From contig MZGW01000001.1 in assembly GCA_002029295.1 (NCBI GenBank), positions 434,001 through 498,000 on the forward strand: a stretch of 64,000 bases of DNA. The letters are read 5' to 3'. Source of the stretch: Alkalithermobacter paradoxus (lineage in GTDB: Bacteria; Bacillota; Clostridia; Peptostreptococcales; Peptostreptococcaceae). Below, in pieces: positions 36,480 through 44,672 of the stretch. The position numbers were made by a program, and so were the translations under genes. Position 1 is the first letter of the stretch, and every line of letters starts with the position of its first letter. The notes beneath the pieces were generated by a model, which worked only from the letters and a program-made list of their open reading frames with translations, was not told where the DNA came from and did not search any database.

Positions 36480-36665
36480 ATGCCTAACAAAAATAATAAG
36501 AACAATAGACATAATAAAAATGGTAGATCGACTCCGAATACTAAACTTGAATTTGCAGAAGAGTTAAATTTGCATCCTAATGAACATCCAAGTCAAACAG
36601 GATCTGTAAGTCAAAATACAAGTAGACCTGTTTCTAAAAGAAATAAGAATAAAAATCAAAAGTAA
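36480..36665 (+). CDS. Small Asn/Lys-rich spore-type protein, unknown
   Basis: 61 residues, ATG behind AAGGAGG. Asn/Lys/Arg-rich ends (PNKNNKNNRHNKNGR, KRNKNKNQK) flank KLEFAEELNLHPNEHP. No membrane segment. Resembles other tiny basic ORFs in the window (3731, 41913) in size, composition and in its upstream motif. Family not recognised. Confidence 0.5.
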   Translation: MPNKNNKNNRHNKNGRSTPNTKLEFAEELNLHPNEHPSQTGSVSQNTSRPVSKRNKNKNQK

Positions 36666-36672
36666 TTTTATT

Positions 36673-36700
36673 AATATGGTTGCATTAAAGCAGCCATATT
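36673..36700 (+). terminator. Terminator after the small ORF
   Basis: 11-bp stem (one wobble pair) with a 6-nt loop followed by T-rich DNA. Confidence 0.7.
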
Positions 36701-36743
36701 TTATTAGTAGTATTTTCTACTAGGAATTGTAATTCGTAAAGCA

Positions 36744-36759
36744 AGAGCCATGAGGCTCT
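36744..36759 (-). terminator. Small hairpin after the CotF-like gene
   Basis: AGAGCC / GGCTCT stem with ATGA loop overlapping the stop; T run is weak. Confidence 0.4.
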
Positions 36760-37213
36760 ATTGTACGGGATATGCATTTTTACTCTTCATATAATTAAAT
36801 ATATGCTCTCCATGCTCTTGTTCTTCTTTTTGTATATGATTTAAAGCTTTTCTGATGTTTGTATCAGTACATTCAAAAATAGTAGTGTTATACCCAGACG
36901 AAACATATTTCTCAGTCATTAACAAGTCTTTGCAGAATTTAATATCTTCTGGATTATAACTTGGAGATTGATCAAATACAATTGGTGCATTACTTTGAGC
37001 ACTTTGTTGTTGCATATTAGGAATTTGTCCAGATAGAATTTGATTTATAGTATTTAAATGTTGTCTTTCTTGATCTGCATGATAAGTAAATAGTTGCTTT
37101 AATTGTGGGTCTTGAGCTTTATTTGCATACTCAGTATACTTTTGTATACACATTTCTTCATGACTTTTTTGATCTTCTAGCATCATTCTTTCTTTTTGAC
37201 TTAGTTGCATCAT
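36758..37213 (-). CDS. Spore coat protein, CotF family
   Basis: 151 residues, ferritin-like helical fold: QKERMMLEDQKSHEEMCIQKY, YHADQERQHLNTINQIL in the first half, KDLLMTEKYVSSGYNTTIFE and HIQKEEQEHGEHIFNYM in the second. This is the CotF/YhcQ-type spore coat family in Clostridia and Bacilli. ATG behind AAGGAGG. Probably made in the mother cell; no clear sigma-K promoter was resolved. Confidence 0.88.
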   Translation of the reverse strand: MMQLSQKERMMLEDQKSHEEMCIQKYTEYANKAQDPQLKQLFTYHADQERQHLNTINQILSGQIPNMQQQSAQSNAPIVFDQSPSYNPEDIKFCKDLLMTEKYVSSGYNTTIFECTDTNIRKALNHIQKEEQEHGEHIFNYMKSKNAYPVQ

Positions 37214-37280
37214 AAATTTTAATACCTCCTTGAATTGTTACAATTATTGTTTGCCAATTCTAGAAATCATATTCATAGCC

Positions 37281-37940
37281 TTAAGATAATGATTTGATAA
37301 CTTTAGTTACCTTGATATATAAAAGCTTTAATACAAAACTAAATAATAATATTATTGTTAGAATCAACAGAGCTGAATGGTAAAAGAATTCTTGAGGTAA
37401 CATATTTATTATAGGATCAGTATTAGGATCGAATTGCCAATAAGTATTATCAAAAAATATTTCATGAAACACAGTAAAACTCGTATCAAAATCTAAAATA
37501 AATGCGCTCATTAATATTAGCGGTGCCGTAAACAAGATTCTAGCTGCATACAATATGTATATATACTGATTATTTTTAGTACTTATATAAATAATTAGTC
37601 CAGCTGCAATAGATGTTACTATAAGTACTACATCTAAAGTTTTAAATATATCCCTAACTTCCTTGAAGTGTATTTTTCCATATTTCGAAGAAGGAAGTGT
37701 TGGAAGGTTAAATTCTTCATTTTCCCTACCCATTAAATAATTTATTGTATAATCATAATTAACTTTAATTTCTTCTTTAGTCATTCCTGAATCTTCTTCG
37801 ATATTCAAATAATCAATATCAAAATAATACAATGGTTTGAACGCTAAAGTGAGCTTAACAGACATAATGATTATTATTAAGCTCAGTATGATGGAAGCTA
37901 TAGTATTTATAACTGTAGATACATATTTAATGTTTCTCAA
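37281..37940 (-). CDS. lit: Lipoprotein intramolecular transacylase Lit (DUF1461/TIGR01906)
   Basis: 219 residues, TTG start after AGGAGG. Four transmembrane helices (about 10-32, 100-120, 126-148, 188-208). Between them two extracytoplasmic loops carry the family signature: GKIHFKEVRDI (His91) and FTVFHEIFFDNTYW with WQFDPNTDPIINMLPQEFF (His159). Lit moves an acyl chain from the diacylglycerol to the N-terminus of mature lipoproteins, making lyso-form lipoproteins. It follows copA and a lipoprotein gene; lit copies linked to copper genes are known in Listeria and Enterococcus. Confidence 0.85.
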   Translation of the reverse strand: MRNIKYVSTVINTIASIILSLIIIIMSVKLTLAFKPLYYFDIDYLNIEEDSGMTKEEIKVNYDYTINYLMGRENEEFNLPTLPSSKYGKIHFKEVRDIFKTLDVVLIVTSIAAGLIIYISTKNNQYIYILYAARILFTAPLILMSAFILDFDTSFTVFHEIFFDNTYWQFDPNTDPIINMLPQEFFYHSALLILTIILLFSFVLKLLYIKVTKVIKSLS

Positions 37941-37961
37941 AATAGTCCTCCTTATATTACA

Positions 37962-37995
37962 ACTAAAAGCCTTAGAATTCTAAGGCTTTTAGTTT
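37962..37995 (-). terminator. Terminator between the lipoprotein gene and lit
   Basis: Perfect palindromic stem centred on GAATTC, T run on the minus strand, ending the copA-lipoprotein unit; lit may need read-through or its own promoter. Confidence 0.85.
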
Positions 37996-37996
37996 G

Positions 37997-38671
37997 TTAG
38001 TTTAAATCAAATGGTTTTACAAATTTATCTTTTTCTTCTCCACCATGTATATCAGCACGTTGTACTAATTTCCATCCATCTAATCTTTCTGAATCAACCC
38101 CAGCACTTATAAAATCATGCGGATTAAGTATAAATACTATATCTTTGTCATTATTACTTATATCTTTAGCCCATTCAAATTTATTTCCATCACCCAAGTT
38201 TATTCCAAAATGATCCATTTCTTCATGGTATCCTATTAATTTCCTGTGAGAACGAATAATCTGTTTAAATGAATTTTTAGCTGTAGAATCTTCACTATAT
38301 TCAAATTTATTATCTCCTAAATCAGATACTATTATTATAGTCCCCTTATCCTTATTATATATATACTTTTCTCTTGGAAGCTTTAATGTATCAAGACCTG
38401 CATTAATAAAAGGGGTAGCATCAATCTCAAATCCTATATCAAATGTATTCTTACTAAAATCTTTGCTCCAAATAAATTTTTCCTTACCTGGTGATTGTAA
38501 TACCCATTGATTTCTTTGCTCATCAAAATACACATTCTGATCACTGAAATTGATTAGTTCTTCAAATGACTTTATAGCAAAATTCCCTATTACATCTGTG
38601 TCTTGGCATGCTGATAATACTAATACAACTGTGCTTACCAAAATAAATGATATCATCCTCTTTATTTTCAT
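37997..38671 (-). CDS. Predicted lipoprotein with an internal repeat, unknown
   Basis: 224 residues. Signal peptide with lipobox VLVLSAC (Cys22), so membrane anchored outside. The mature part has two similar blocks at about 64-98 (KFIWSKDFSKNTFD... FINAGLD) and 163-197 (KFEWAKDISNNDKD... FISAGVD). No family recognised. It starts 20 nt after copA and is co-transcribed with it, and lit follows, so it could be a Lit substrate and have a role in copper handling at the surface; this is inference. Confidence 0.75.
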   Translation of the reverse strand: MKIKRMISFILVSTVVLVLSACQDTDVIGNFAIKSFEELINFSDQNVYFDEQRNQWVLQSPGKEKFIWSKDFSKNTFDIGFEIDATPFINAGLDTLKLPREKYIYNKDKGTIIIVSDLGDNKFEYSEDSTAKNSFKQIIRSHRKLIGYHEEMDHFGINLGDGNKFEWAKDISNNDKDIVFILNPHDFISAGVDSERLDGWKLVQRADIHGGEEKDKFVKPFDLN

Positions 38672-38690
38672 ATATAACCCTTCCTTTTTT

Positions 38691-41153
38691 CTATTTATAA
38701 GGCTTGAACTTCTTCAATCTTAACGCATTAGCTAGTACCGATACTGAACTTAAAGACATAGCAGCTGCAGCAAACATAGGATTTAACTGCGGTCCCCCAA
38801 AAGCATATAATACTCCTGCAGCTAATGGTATGCCAGCAACATTATACGCAAATGCCCAGAATAAATTTTGCTTAATATTAGTTATCGTACTCTTACTTAA
38901 TTGTATAGCAGTAGCAACATCCATAAGGTCACTTCTCATAAGAACGATATCTGCGGATTCCATTGCAACATCAGTTCCTGATCCTATAGCAATCCCTACT
39001 TGAGCTTGTGCTAAAGCTGGCGCATCGTTAATTCCATCTCCAACCATAGCTACCTTCTTCCCTTCTTCTTGAAGTTTCTTAACTTCATTTGCCTTATCTT
39101 CAGGTAGAACTTCTGCTAAAACTCTATCTATTCCAACTTGCTTTGCTATAGCTTGAGCAGTTCTTTTATTATCACCTGTTATCATAGCAATCTCAATACC
39201 CATATCTTTAAGCCTTTGTATGGCTTTTTTACTACTTTCCTTTACTACATCAGCTACTGCTATGATACCTAATAAATTGCCATCTATTGCAATATACATC
39301 GGTGTTTTTCCTTCAGAAGCTAATCTATCAGATTCACTTTCCATCACAGCAAGATCTATTTTTTTATCTAGCATAAGTTTACGATTACCTAAGAGAACAT
39401 TTTTTTCATTTATATATGCTTCTATACCATGTCCTGGTATAGCTATGAAATTACTCACACTCAAAAGCTCTATATTATTTTCATTAGCAAATCTTACTAT
39501 TGCTTCTCCTAATGGATGTTCTGAACCTTTTTCTGCAGACGCTGCAATTTGCAATACTTTTTTACTCTCAGTAGGGTCTATCGTTATTATATCTGTAACC
39601 TGTGGTCTACCCTCTGTTATTGTTCCCGTCTTATCAAATACTATTGTTTGTATTTTATGTGCGATTTCAAGAGCCTCTCCACCTTTAATTAAAACTCCAT
39701 ACTCTGCCCCTTTGCCTGTTCCTACCATTATCGCTGTTGGAGTGGCAAGACCCAATGCACAAGGGCATGCTATCACCAGCACCGATATAAATATTTTAAG
39801 AGAAAATACTAAACTTTCACCACTTAAATACCAACCTATTCCTGCTATAACTGCAATAGCAAATACAACAGGAACAAAGTAACTCGACACTATATCTCCT
39901 AACTGTGCTATAGGAGCCTTAGATCCTTGAGCATCTTCAACTAATTTAATAATTTGAGATAATGCAGTATCTGCTCCAACCTTTGTTGCTCTAAACTTAA
40001 TTGATCCATGTTTGTTTATACTTGCTCCGATTACTTTATCTCCAACATTTTTTTCAACAGGTATACTTTCTCCTGTAAGCATAGATTCATCTATAGTCGT
40101 ACTTCCCTCTACCACTTCTCCATCTACTGGTATTTTTTCACCTGGTTTAACTAAAATTATATCTCCTACTTCTACTTCTTCTATTGACATCTCAATTTCT
40201 TGACCATTTTGTATAATTATAGCAGTCTTAGGTGCCAATCCCATAAGTTTTTTCATAGCTTCTGATGTTTTTCCTTTAGAAACTGCCTCAAGCGCCTTAC
40301 CTAAAAGTACAAGAGTTACAATCATAGCAGCTGTTTCAAAGTATAAATAATGAACATACATAAAATCTCCGGTTGAAATTCTATATGTCGAATACGAACT
40401 ATAAATAATAGCTGCCAATGTTCCAATTGCAATTAACGAATCCATATTAGGACTTTTCCTTATTATAGCTTTAAATCCAACTGTATAAAATTTATATCCA
40501 GCTATTACAACTGGTGTAGTAAGAATAATTTGAGCAATAGCATTATTTAGTGGATAATTCATAGGATCTAGCAAATAAGGTATTGGTATGTTTATGCCTG
40601 GTATCATTGGTCCCATAGCTATATAAAATAATGGAGCTGTAAATATTATCGATACAATAAATTTATACCAGAACATCTTTATCTCTTTTTCTTTTATTTG
40701 TTTATCTCTATCAAAGTCGCTAGATTTTTCAATATCTAAAGGTTTATATCCTAACTTTAATATCGCCTGTTTTATCTGAGAAGCCCTCACTTTATTTACA
40801 TCGTAAGTTACAGTAGCTTTCTCTGTCGCAAAATTTACATTAACACTGTCTACCCCATCCATTTTTTTAATCTCTGCTTCTATACCTCTTGCACAAGATG
40901 CACACGTCATTCCCTGTATTGGTATGCTAACTTCCTTTTTTTCATATTCATTTACTTTATATCCTAATTTTATTATTGTGTCCTTTATATCTTTGATATC
41001 TATTTTAGATTCATCATACTCAATACTTAACTTTTCTGTAGCAAAGTTAATATTAACACTTGATACTTCTTTAAATTTTTTTATTTCTCTTTCAATCCCT
41101 TTAGCACAGGATACACACGTCATTCCCTCGATATTTAACACATGTTTTTTCAT
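38691..41153 (-). CDS. copA: Copper-translocating P1B-type ATPase CopA
   Basis: 820 residues. Two N-terminal HMA metal domains with CxxC ([10 protein letters not shown], about 10-20; [10 protein letters not shown], about 80-90), transmembrane region, TGES at 360, membrane metal site CPC at 463-465, phosphorylation motif DKTGT at 507-511, [10 protein letters not shown] and [12 protein letters not shown]. Exports Cu(I) across the membrane. Heads an operon with a lipoprotein gene; lit follows. A dyad at 41194-41212 between copA and the divergent gene may be a metal-responsive operator. No copZ or csoR gene is present. Confidence 0.96.
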   Translation of the reverse strand: MKKHVLNIEGMTCVSCAKGIEREIKKFKEVSSVNINFATEKLSIEYDESKIDIKDIKDTIIKLGYKVNEYEKKEVSIPIQGMTCASCARGIEAEIKKMDGVDSVNVNFATEKATVTYDVNKVRASQIKQAILKLGYKPLDIEKSSDFDRDKQIKEKEIKMFWYKFIVSIIFTAPLFYIAMGPMIPGINIPIPYLLDPMNYPLNNAIAQIILTTPVVIAGYKFYTVGFKAIIRKSPNMDSLIAIGTLAAIIYSSYSTYRISTGDFMYVHYLYFETAAMIVTLVLLGKALEAVSKGKTSEAMKKLMGLAPKTAIIIQNGQEIEMSIEEVEVGDIILVKPGEKIPVDGEVVEGSTTIDESMLTGESIPVEKNVGDKVIGASINKHGSIKFRATKVGADTALSQIIKLVEDAQGSKAPIAQLGDIVSSYFVPVVFAIAVIAGIGWYLSGESLVFSLKIFISVLVIACPCALGLATPTAIMVGTGKGAEYGVLIKGGEALEIAHKIQTIVFDKTGTITEGRPQVTDIITIDPTESKKVLQIAASAEKGSEHPLGEAIVRFANENNIELLSVSNFIAIPGHGIEAYINEKNVLLGNRKLMLDKKIDLAVMESESDRLASEGKTPMYIAIDGNLLGIIAVADVVKESSKKAIQRLKDMGIEIAMITGDNKRTAQAIAKQVGIDRVLAEVLPEDKANEVKKLQEEGKKVAMVGDGINDAPALAQAQVGIAIGSGTDVAMESADIVLMRSDLMDVATAIQLSKSTITNIKQNLFWAFAYNVAGIPLAAGVLYAFGGPQLNPMFAAAAMSLSSVSVLANALRLKKFKPYK

Positions 41154-41193
41154 AACTCATTCACCCTTTCTCTGAAATAAAACAAATATTCCT

Positions 41194-41212
41194 TATACCC
41201 CTTACCAGTATA
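41194..41212. promoter_or_regulatory. Candidate metalloregulator operator in the copA divergent region
   Basis: Imperfect dyad TATAC-N9-GTATA with central CCCCTTACCA, resembling CsoR/MerR-type copper sites only loosely. It sits between the divergent copA and 41314 genes. Confidence 0.3.
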
Positions 41213-41313
41213 TACTATGTTTAAAAAAAATTCCACACTTTTATAAAATAATTTGATTATAACTATAAACAATGTATAATAAATACATGAAATATTTATA
41301 TGGGGTGATAATT

Positions 41314-41802
41314 TTGGAAATTATAAAGAAAAATAAGATGATTATTTCAATTATTTTATTAGTGGGAATGTTATTTACAACTTCACTTTATGTTTTTAAT
41401 GACTATAATAACGATAATCATACATGTACTGAGAGTTGTAATCATAGTGATGAGAATTTATACAATAGCGTGAACAATAAAGTTGACAATGAAACTGCAC
41501 TTAAAATAATGGATATGTATATAAATTTAGATAATTACGAAGGGAAAATGGCAACTCTACAAGGACAGTTGTTCAAAACATATGATGAATACTCTATAGG
41601 CGTTATACAGACCTTAGCTACTGGTGAGGACCTTGCATTTAACATCATTCTTGATCCTAACAACCCTCAAATAAATGAATTTGATGTATTAGACTGGATC
41701 GAGGTAACTGGCAAAGTTGGAGTAGTAGATGAAGTACACGGTGATCACACTCATGCAGTTCCAATACTTTATATAGATACAATAAGAAAAATAGACAACT
41801 AA
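41314..41802 (+). CDS. Membrane-anchored protein with Cys/His motif, OB-fold-like, divergent from copA
   Basis: 162 residues; TTG start at 41314 because GGGGTG precedes it. One N-terminal transmembrane helix (about 9-27), then HTCTESCNHSDEN (H36, C38, C42, H44) and a beta-rich domain ending with VVDEVHGDHTHAVPILYIDT. The last 90 residues look like the OB-fold part of the TIGR03943/DUF1980 type family. The Cys/His sites and the divergent copA suggest extracytoplasmic metal binding; not recognised as a named gene. Confidence 0.5.
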   Translation: MEIIKKNKMIISIILLVGMLFTTSLYVFNDYNNDNHTCTESCNHSDENLYNSVNNKVDNETALKIMDMYINLDNYEGKMATLQGQLFKTYDEYSIGVIQTLATGEDLAFNIILDPNNPQINEFDVLDWIEVTGKVGVVDEVHGDHTHAVPILYIDTIRKIDN

Positions 41803-41912
41803 AAACATTACGTAACTTCTAGATTTTGTATTGTTTTTCATCTAATTCCTAATATGTACTTATCATCTAGGTTAAACTAGTAAATAATTAAAGAATTAAA
41901 GGAGGAATTAAT

Positions 41913-42089
41913 GTGACTAAGAAAAATAAAACTCCAACAAAATCTAGAGCTACTAACCCTAGAATACCTTTTCAAAAAGCTCATTTAGAAGCTGGGAAAG
42001 AACTTAGTGTAAATTTTAATGATTTGGACTCTAAACTAAAACATAACAGAAAAAACTCTCACTATACTGCTCAAGACTTTAACGATTAG
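41913..42089 (+). CDS. Small basic spore-type protein, unknown
   Basis: 58 residues from a GTG at 41913 behind AGGAGG (the overlapping ATG at 41911 is followed directly by TGA). Sequence MTKKNKTPTKSRATNPRIP then FQKAHLEAGKELSVNFNDLD; basic at the N-terminus, no membrane helix. Upstream, GGTTAAACTAG at 41870-41880 resembles the motif before 3731 and 36480. Likely one of a group of small spore proteins. Confidence 0.5.
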   Translation: MTKKNKTPTKSRATNPRIPFQKAHLEAGKELSVNFNDLDSKLKHNRKNSHYTAQDFND

Positions 42090-42116
42090 AAATAAGGACC
42101 GTTCGGTCCTTATTTT
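42090..42116. terminator. Bidirectional terminator
   Basis: 11-bp stem AATAAGGACC with its complement, GTTC loop, T run on plus and A-rich on minus, between convergent genes. Confidence 0.88.
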
Positions 42117-42122
42117 TAATCG

Positions 42123-42959
42123 TTAGACTACAATTACATTTTCACACCCGTTTCTTCTTGCTAATTCTGACAATCCATTCATAGTTTTCTCATCAGGTGT
42201 ATAACTTTTTATAATCTCAGTTCTTACACCTATAGGCCTATATTTTATCAGTTTATATCTTATATTTGAATTTAATGATGCAATTAGTTTACTTATCATG
42301 TCAACATTGTAATAATTATTTAAGATGTCAGGAACTATAACAGTTCTTACTTCGTAAAGCTTGTTTATATTTGAAATGTATTTTACATTTTCTATTACTG
42401 TTTTATTATCTTTACCGGTTAACATCATATGCTCTTTAGAATCATATGATTTAACATCAATCATAGCCATATCCATAACACTAACTAATTCACACATCTC
42501 ATCTAATGGCAAATATCCATTAGTATCTAAAAATGTAGATAATCCTATGTTTTTAACTTCTTTAAAGAGTTTGGTTACAAAATTTGATTGTAATGTACAT
42601 TCTCCACCAGAAACGGTTATTCCTGATATAAAAGGCTTTATTCTCTTTATTTCTTTTAATATATCTTCAACACTCATCTGAATAGTTTTAGGAGAACTAT
42701 TTTTCGTACAAGTAACTACACACTTATCACAATCTTTACAAAGAGTTTTATTCCACACTATTTTGTCCTTAATTATACTTATAGCGTTGCTTTCACACTC
42801 TCTTGAGCATACTTTACAATGACTACACGTGTTTATGGTTTCAGGATTATGGCAGTAGAGGCAGTCAAAATTACATCCTTGCAAAAATATTGCCATTCTG
42901 TTTCCCGGACCATCGACTGAGCTAAAATGAATGATTTTATTAACCAAAGCACTACACAT
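42123..42959 (-). CDS. yjjW: YjjW-family glycyl-radical enzyme activase
   Basis: 278 residues. Radical SAM CxxxCxxC in GCNFDCLYCHNPE (about 29-41), then an inserted ferredoxin-like pair of cysteine clusters (CSHCKVCSREC, CKDCDKCVVTC) as in YjjW and other GRE activases, and GGECTLQ for SAM binding. Generates the glycyl radical on YjjI. It overlaps yjjI by 8 nt (translational coupling). Confidence 0.93.
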   Translation of the reverse strand: MCSALVNKIIHFSSVDGPGNRMAIFLQGCNFDCLYCHNPETINTCSHCKVCSRECESNAISIIKDKIVWNKTLCKDCDKCVVTCTKNSSPKTIQMSVEDILKEIKRIKPFISGITVSGGECTLQSNFVTKLFKEVKNIGLSTFLDTNGYLPLDEMCELVSVMDMAMIDVKSYDSKEHMMLTGKDNKTVIENVKYISNINKLYEVRTVIVPDILNNYYNVDMISKLIASLNSNIRYKLIKYRPIGVRTEIIKSYTPDEKTMNGLSELARRNGCENVIVV

Positions 42960-44445
42960 TTTTTCTTACCTTTCGACCTAATATATTCTGATTTTTAACA
43001 GATCCAAGTCCCAGAACAACTGTATCATGAAGAACTTGATTTCCTTTTTCTAATTTTTCCATATCTGATTTTTTAACCAGATACCCTGTAATTCTGACAA
43101 CATCACAATCTGTAGAATATAGTGAAAAATACCTCATTCCTATATTAAATGCACCTTTAATTATATCTAGTATATACTTAGGATTTTGTTTTGATGTACT
43201 ATCAAATGTAAAAATATCCCCTATGCCTGAAGGGAAATATTTATGAAATTTAGCAGATTGTATTAAGTGCTGATGAAGTTCAGGCTCTTCACCTATAGGT
43301 ATTCTACATCCAGGGCTAATTCCATTGTCTAAGTCAATACCAACCTGTGCATGTAACAGATACTTGCCCTTTGTAATCTTGCAATGAGGATTGTTATATT
43401 TATTAACCTCTTGTTGAATTTTCTCTATAATTTTTATACCTAATTCATCAGCTTCATGACTATGACCGAACCTACCTTTTAAATTTTTGTTCCCCATAAA
43501 ATTATTTACACAATCTGCTAAACCAAATATTCCAAACATACTTGTAAATTTATCTTTGTAAATTAACTTTTCCTTTACCAAAAAACTAGACTCAAAGAAG
43601 TTACTTTCCTCAACTAAGAATCTGACTCTTTCATCCATATACTCTATCATTCTATTTACTGCATCAGGTAATATATTATCAATAAAATCTTCTACACTCG
43701 ACCCTTTGCTTGATAACTTAGCTAAATTCAATCTAACAAGTGTATGACTCCCCCCACCTATATTTAATCCATTATAGCAACTTGCTATTGCATAATTTTC
43801 TCCTAAGTCTTTCTTAAATATGCCATGGTTTGCAAAACTAGGCTTTGCAGTTACTAGAGCAGTACTTATAGCTTCAATACATACGCTTTCAGGTGTCATC
43901 TCCCCATATTTTAACGTTATATTCGGAACAGCATTTTGAAGCTCTCTCTCGGCTTTTAATATTAATCTTCCTGCTCTAGTATCGTAAGGACCTATATTTG
44001 CATGACAAAATGAATCTGTTAAAGTTCTATCTATATGTGTTAAAAATAACTTTATAGCATTAAATGCTTCATCTTCATCATCTATGAAAGGCTCTAATAA
44101 AGTGTCTATGTTCCCTATGTACACAGGAAATGATGTTATAGAAGGTACATGTTTATATAATATTAAAAGATTATTAGTTGCCTCCCATATATTTTTCGGA
44201 GGATTAAGTTTTAGAAACTCACTTCCTTCTTTCATAAATTTTTCATAATCGGGAACAACATATCTTGGTCTATAAGGTGCATTTCCTTCGAATAGGTCGC
44301 AAATTATTCCTTCATCTCTATATTGTTGAATCCTATCGTTTATATTTAATACATTAATATCGTTTTCACAACATCTAGCAAGAGCAATTACCTTTTGTTC
44401 ATACGTTAAAATTCTATCTTTTATTATGTCTAAAGCTTTTTCCAT
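42952..44445 (-). CDS. yjjI: YjjI-family glycyl-radical enzyme
   Basis: 497 residues, compact GRE of the DUF3029/YjjI type. Glycyl radical loop RITGYLVKKSD (Gly454) and candidate thiyl Cys223 in AIASCYNGLNIGGGSHT. Shorter than pyruvate formate-lyase (about 750). The substrate is not known for this family. Upstream lies a repeated intergenic element (44496-44603) and no partner metabolic genes or microcompartment shell genes are nearby. ATG behind GGAG-type sequence. Confidence 0.92.
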   Translation of the reverse strand: MEKALDIIKDRILTYEQKVIALARCCENDINVLNINDRIQQYRDEGIICDLFEGNAPYRPRYVVPDYEKFMKEGSEFLKLNPPKNIWEATNNLLILYKHVPSITSFPVYIGNIDTLLEPFIDDEDEAFNAIKLFLTHIDRTLTDSFCHANIGPYDTRAGRLILKAERELQNAVPNITLKYGEMTPESVCIEAISTALVTAKPSFANHGIFKKDLGENYAIASCYNGLNIGGGSHTLVRLNLAKLSSKGSSVEDFIDNILPDAVNRMIEYMDERVRFLVEESNFFESSFLVKEKLIYKDKFTSMFGIFGLADCVNNFMGNKNLKGRFGHSHEADELGIKIIEKIQQEVNKYNNPHCKITKGKYLLHAQVGIDLDNGISPGCRIPIGEEPELHQHLIQSAKFHKYFPSGIGDIFTFDSTSKQNPKYILDIIKGAFNIGMRYFSLYSTDCDVVRITGYLVKKSDMEKLEKGNQVLHDTVVLGLGSVKNQNILGRKVRKNV

Positions 44446-44495
44446 AGTTTTTTCACTCCATTTGTCATTAGTAATTAATTTATATTATATAGAAC

Positions 44496-44603
44496 AAACT
44501 CTTTCTTTGAAAGATTTAATTAAAGAATACTTTATTAAAACACATTACGTAAATTATAACTTTCCCACAATTTATTTTAAATACATAATTTCCTATGTGT
44601 TAT
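44496..44603. repeat. Copy A of a ~105-nt intergenic element (other copy 62060-62164)
   Basis: Shares with copy B: TCTTTCTTTGAAAGATTT at one end, a middle with CATTACG/CATAACG then AAATTATAA, TCCCACAATT/TCCACAATT, and ATAATTTCCTAT at the other end. GGAAATTAT and ATAATTTCC form a dyad in the minus-strand reading. It is in the yjjI leader on the minus strand. Not a coding sequence; nature unknown. Confidence 0.65.
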
Positions 44604-44672
44604 AAAAAATCAAACACAGAATATACTTTTCTTATTTAATATATTTTATCTGTGAATAATCCTTATGAATCC

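Noticed and set aside
39220..39882. 220-codon open frame on the plus strand antisense to copA
   Set aside because: Lies wholly inside a clear copA coding sequence, no ribosome-binding site, low-complexity composition produced by the opposite strand's codon pattern.
41194..41212. Confident CsoR or CueR operator
   Set aside because: The dyad is short and only loosely like known copper sites, so it is listed only at low confidence.
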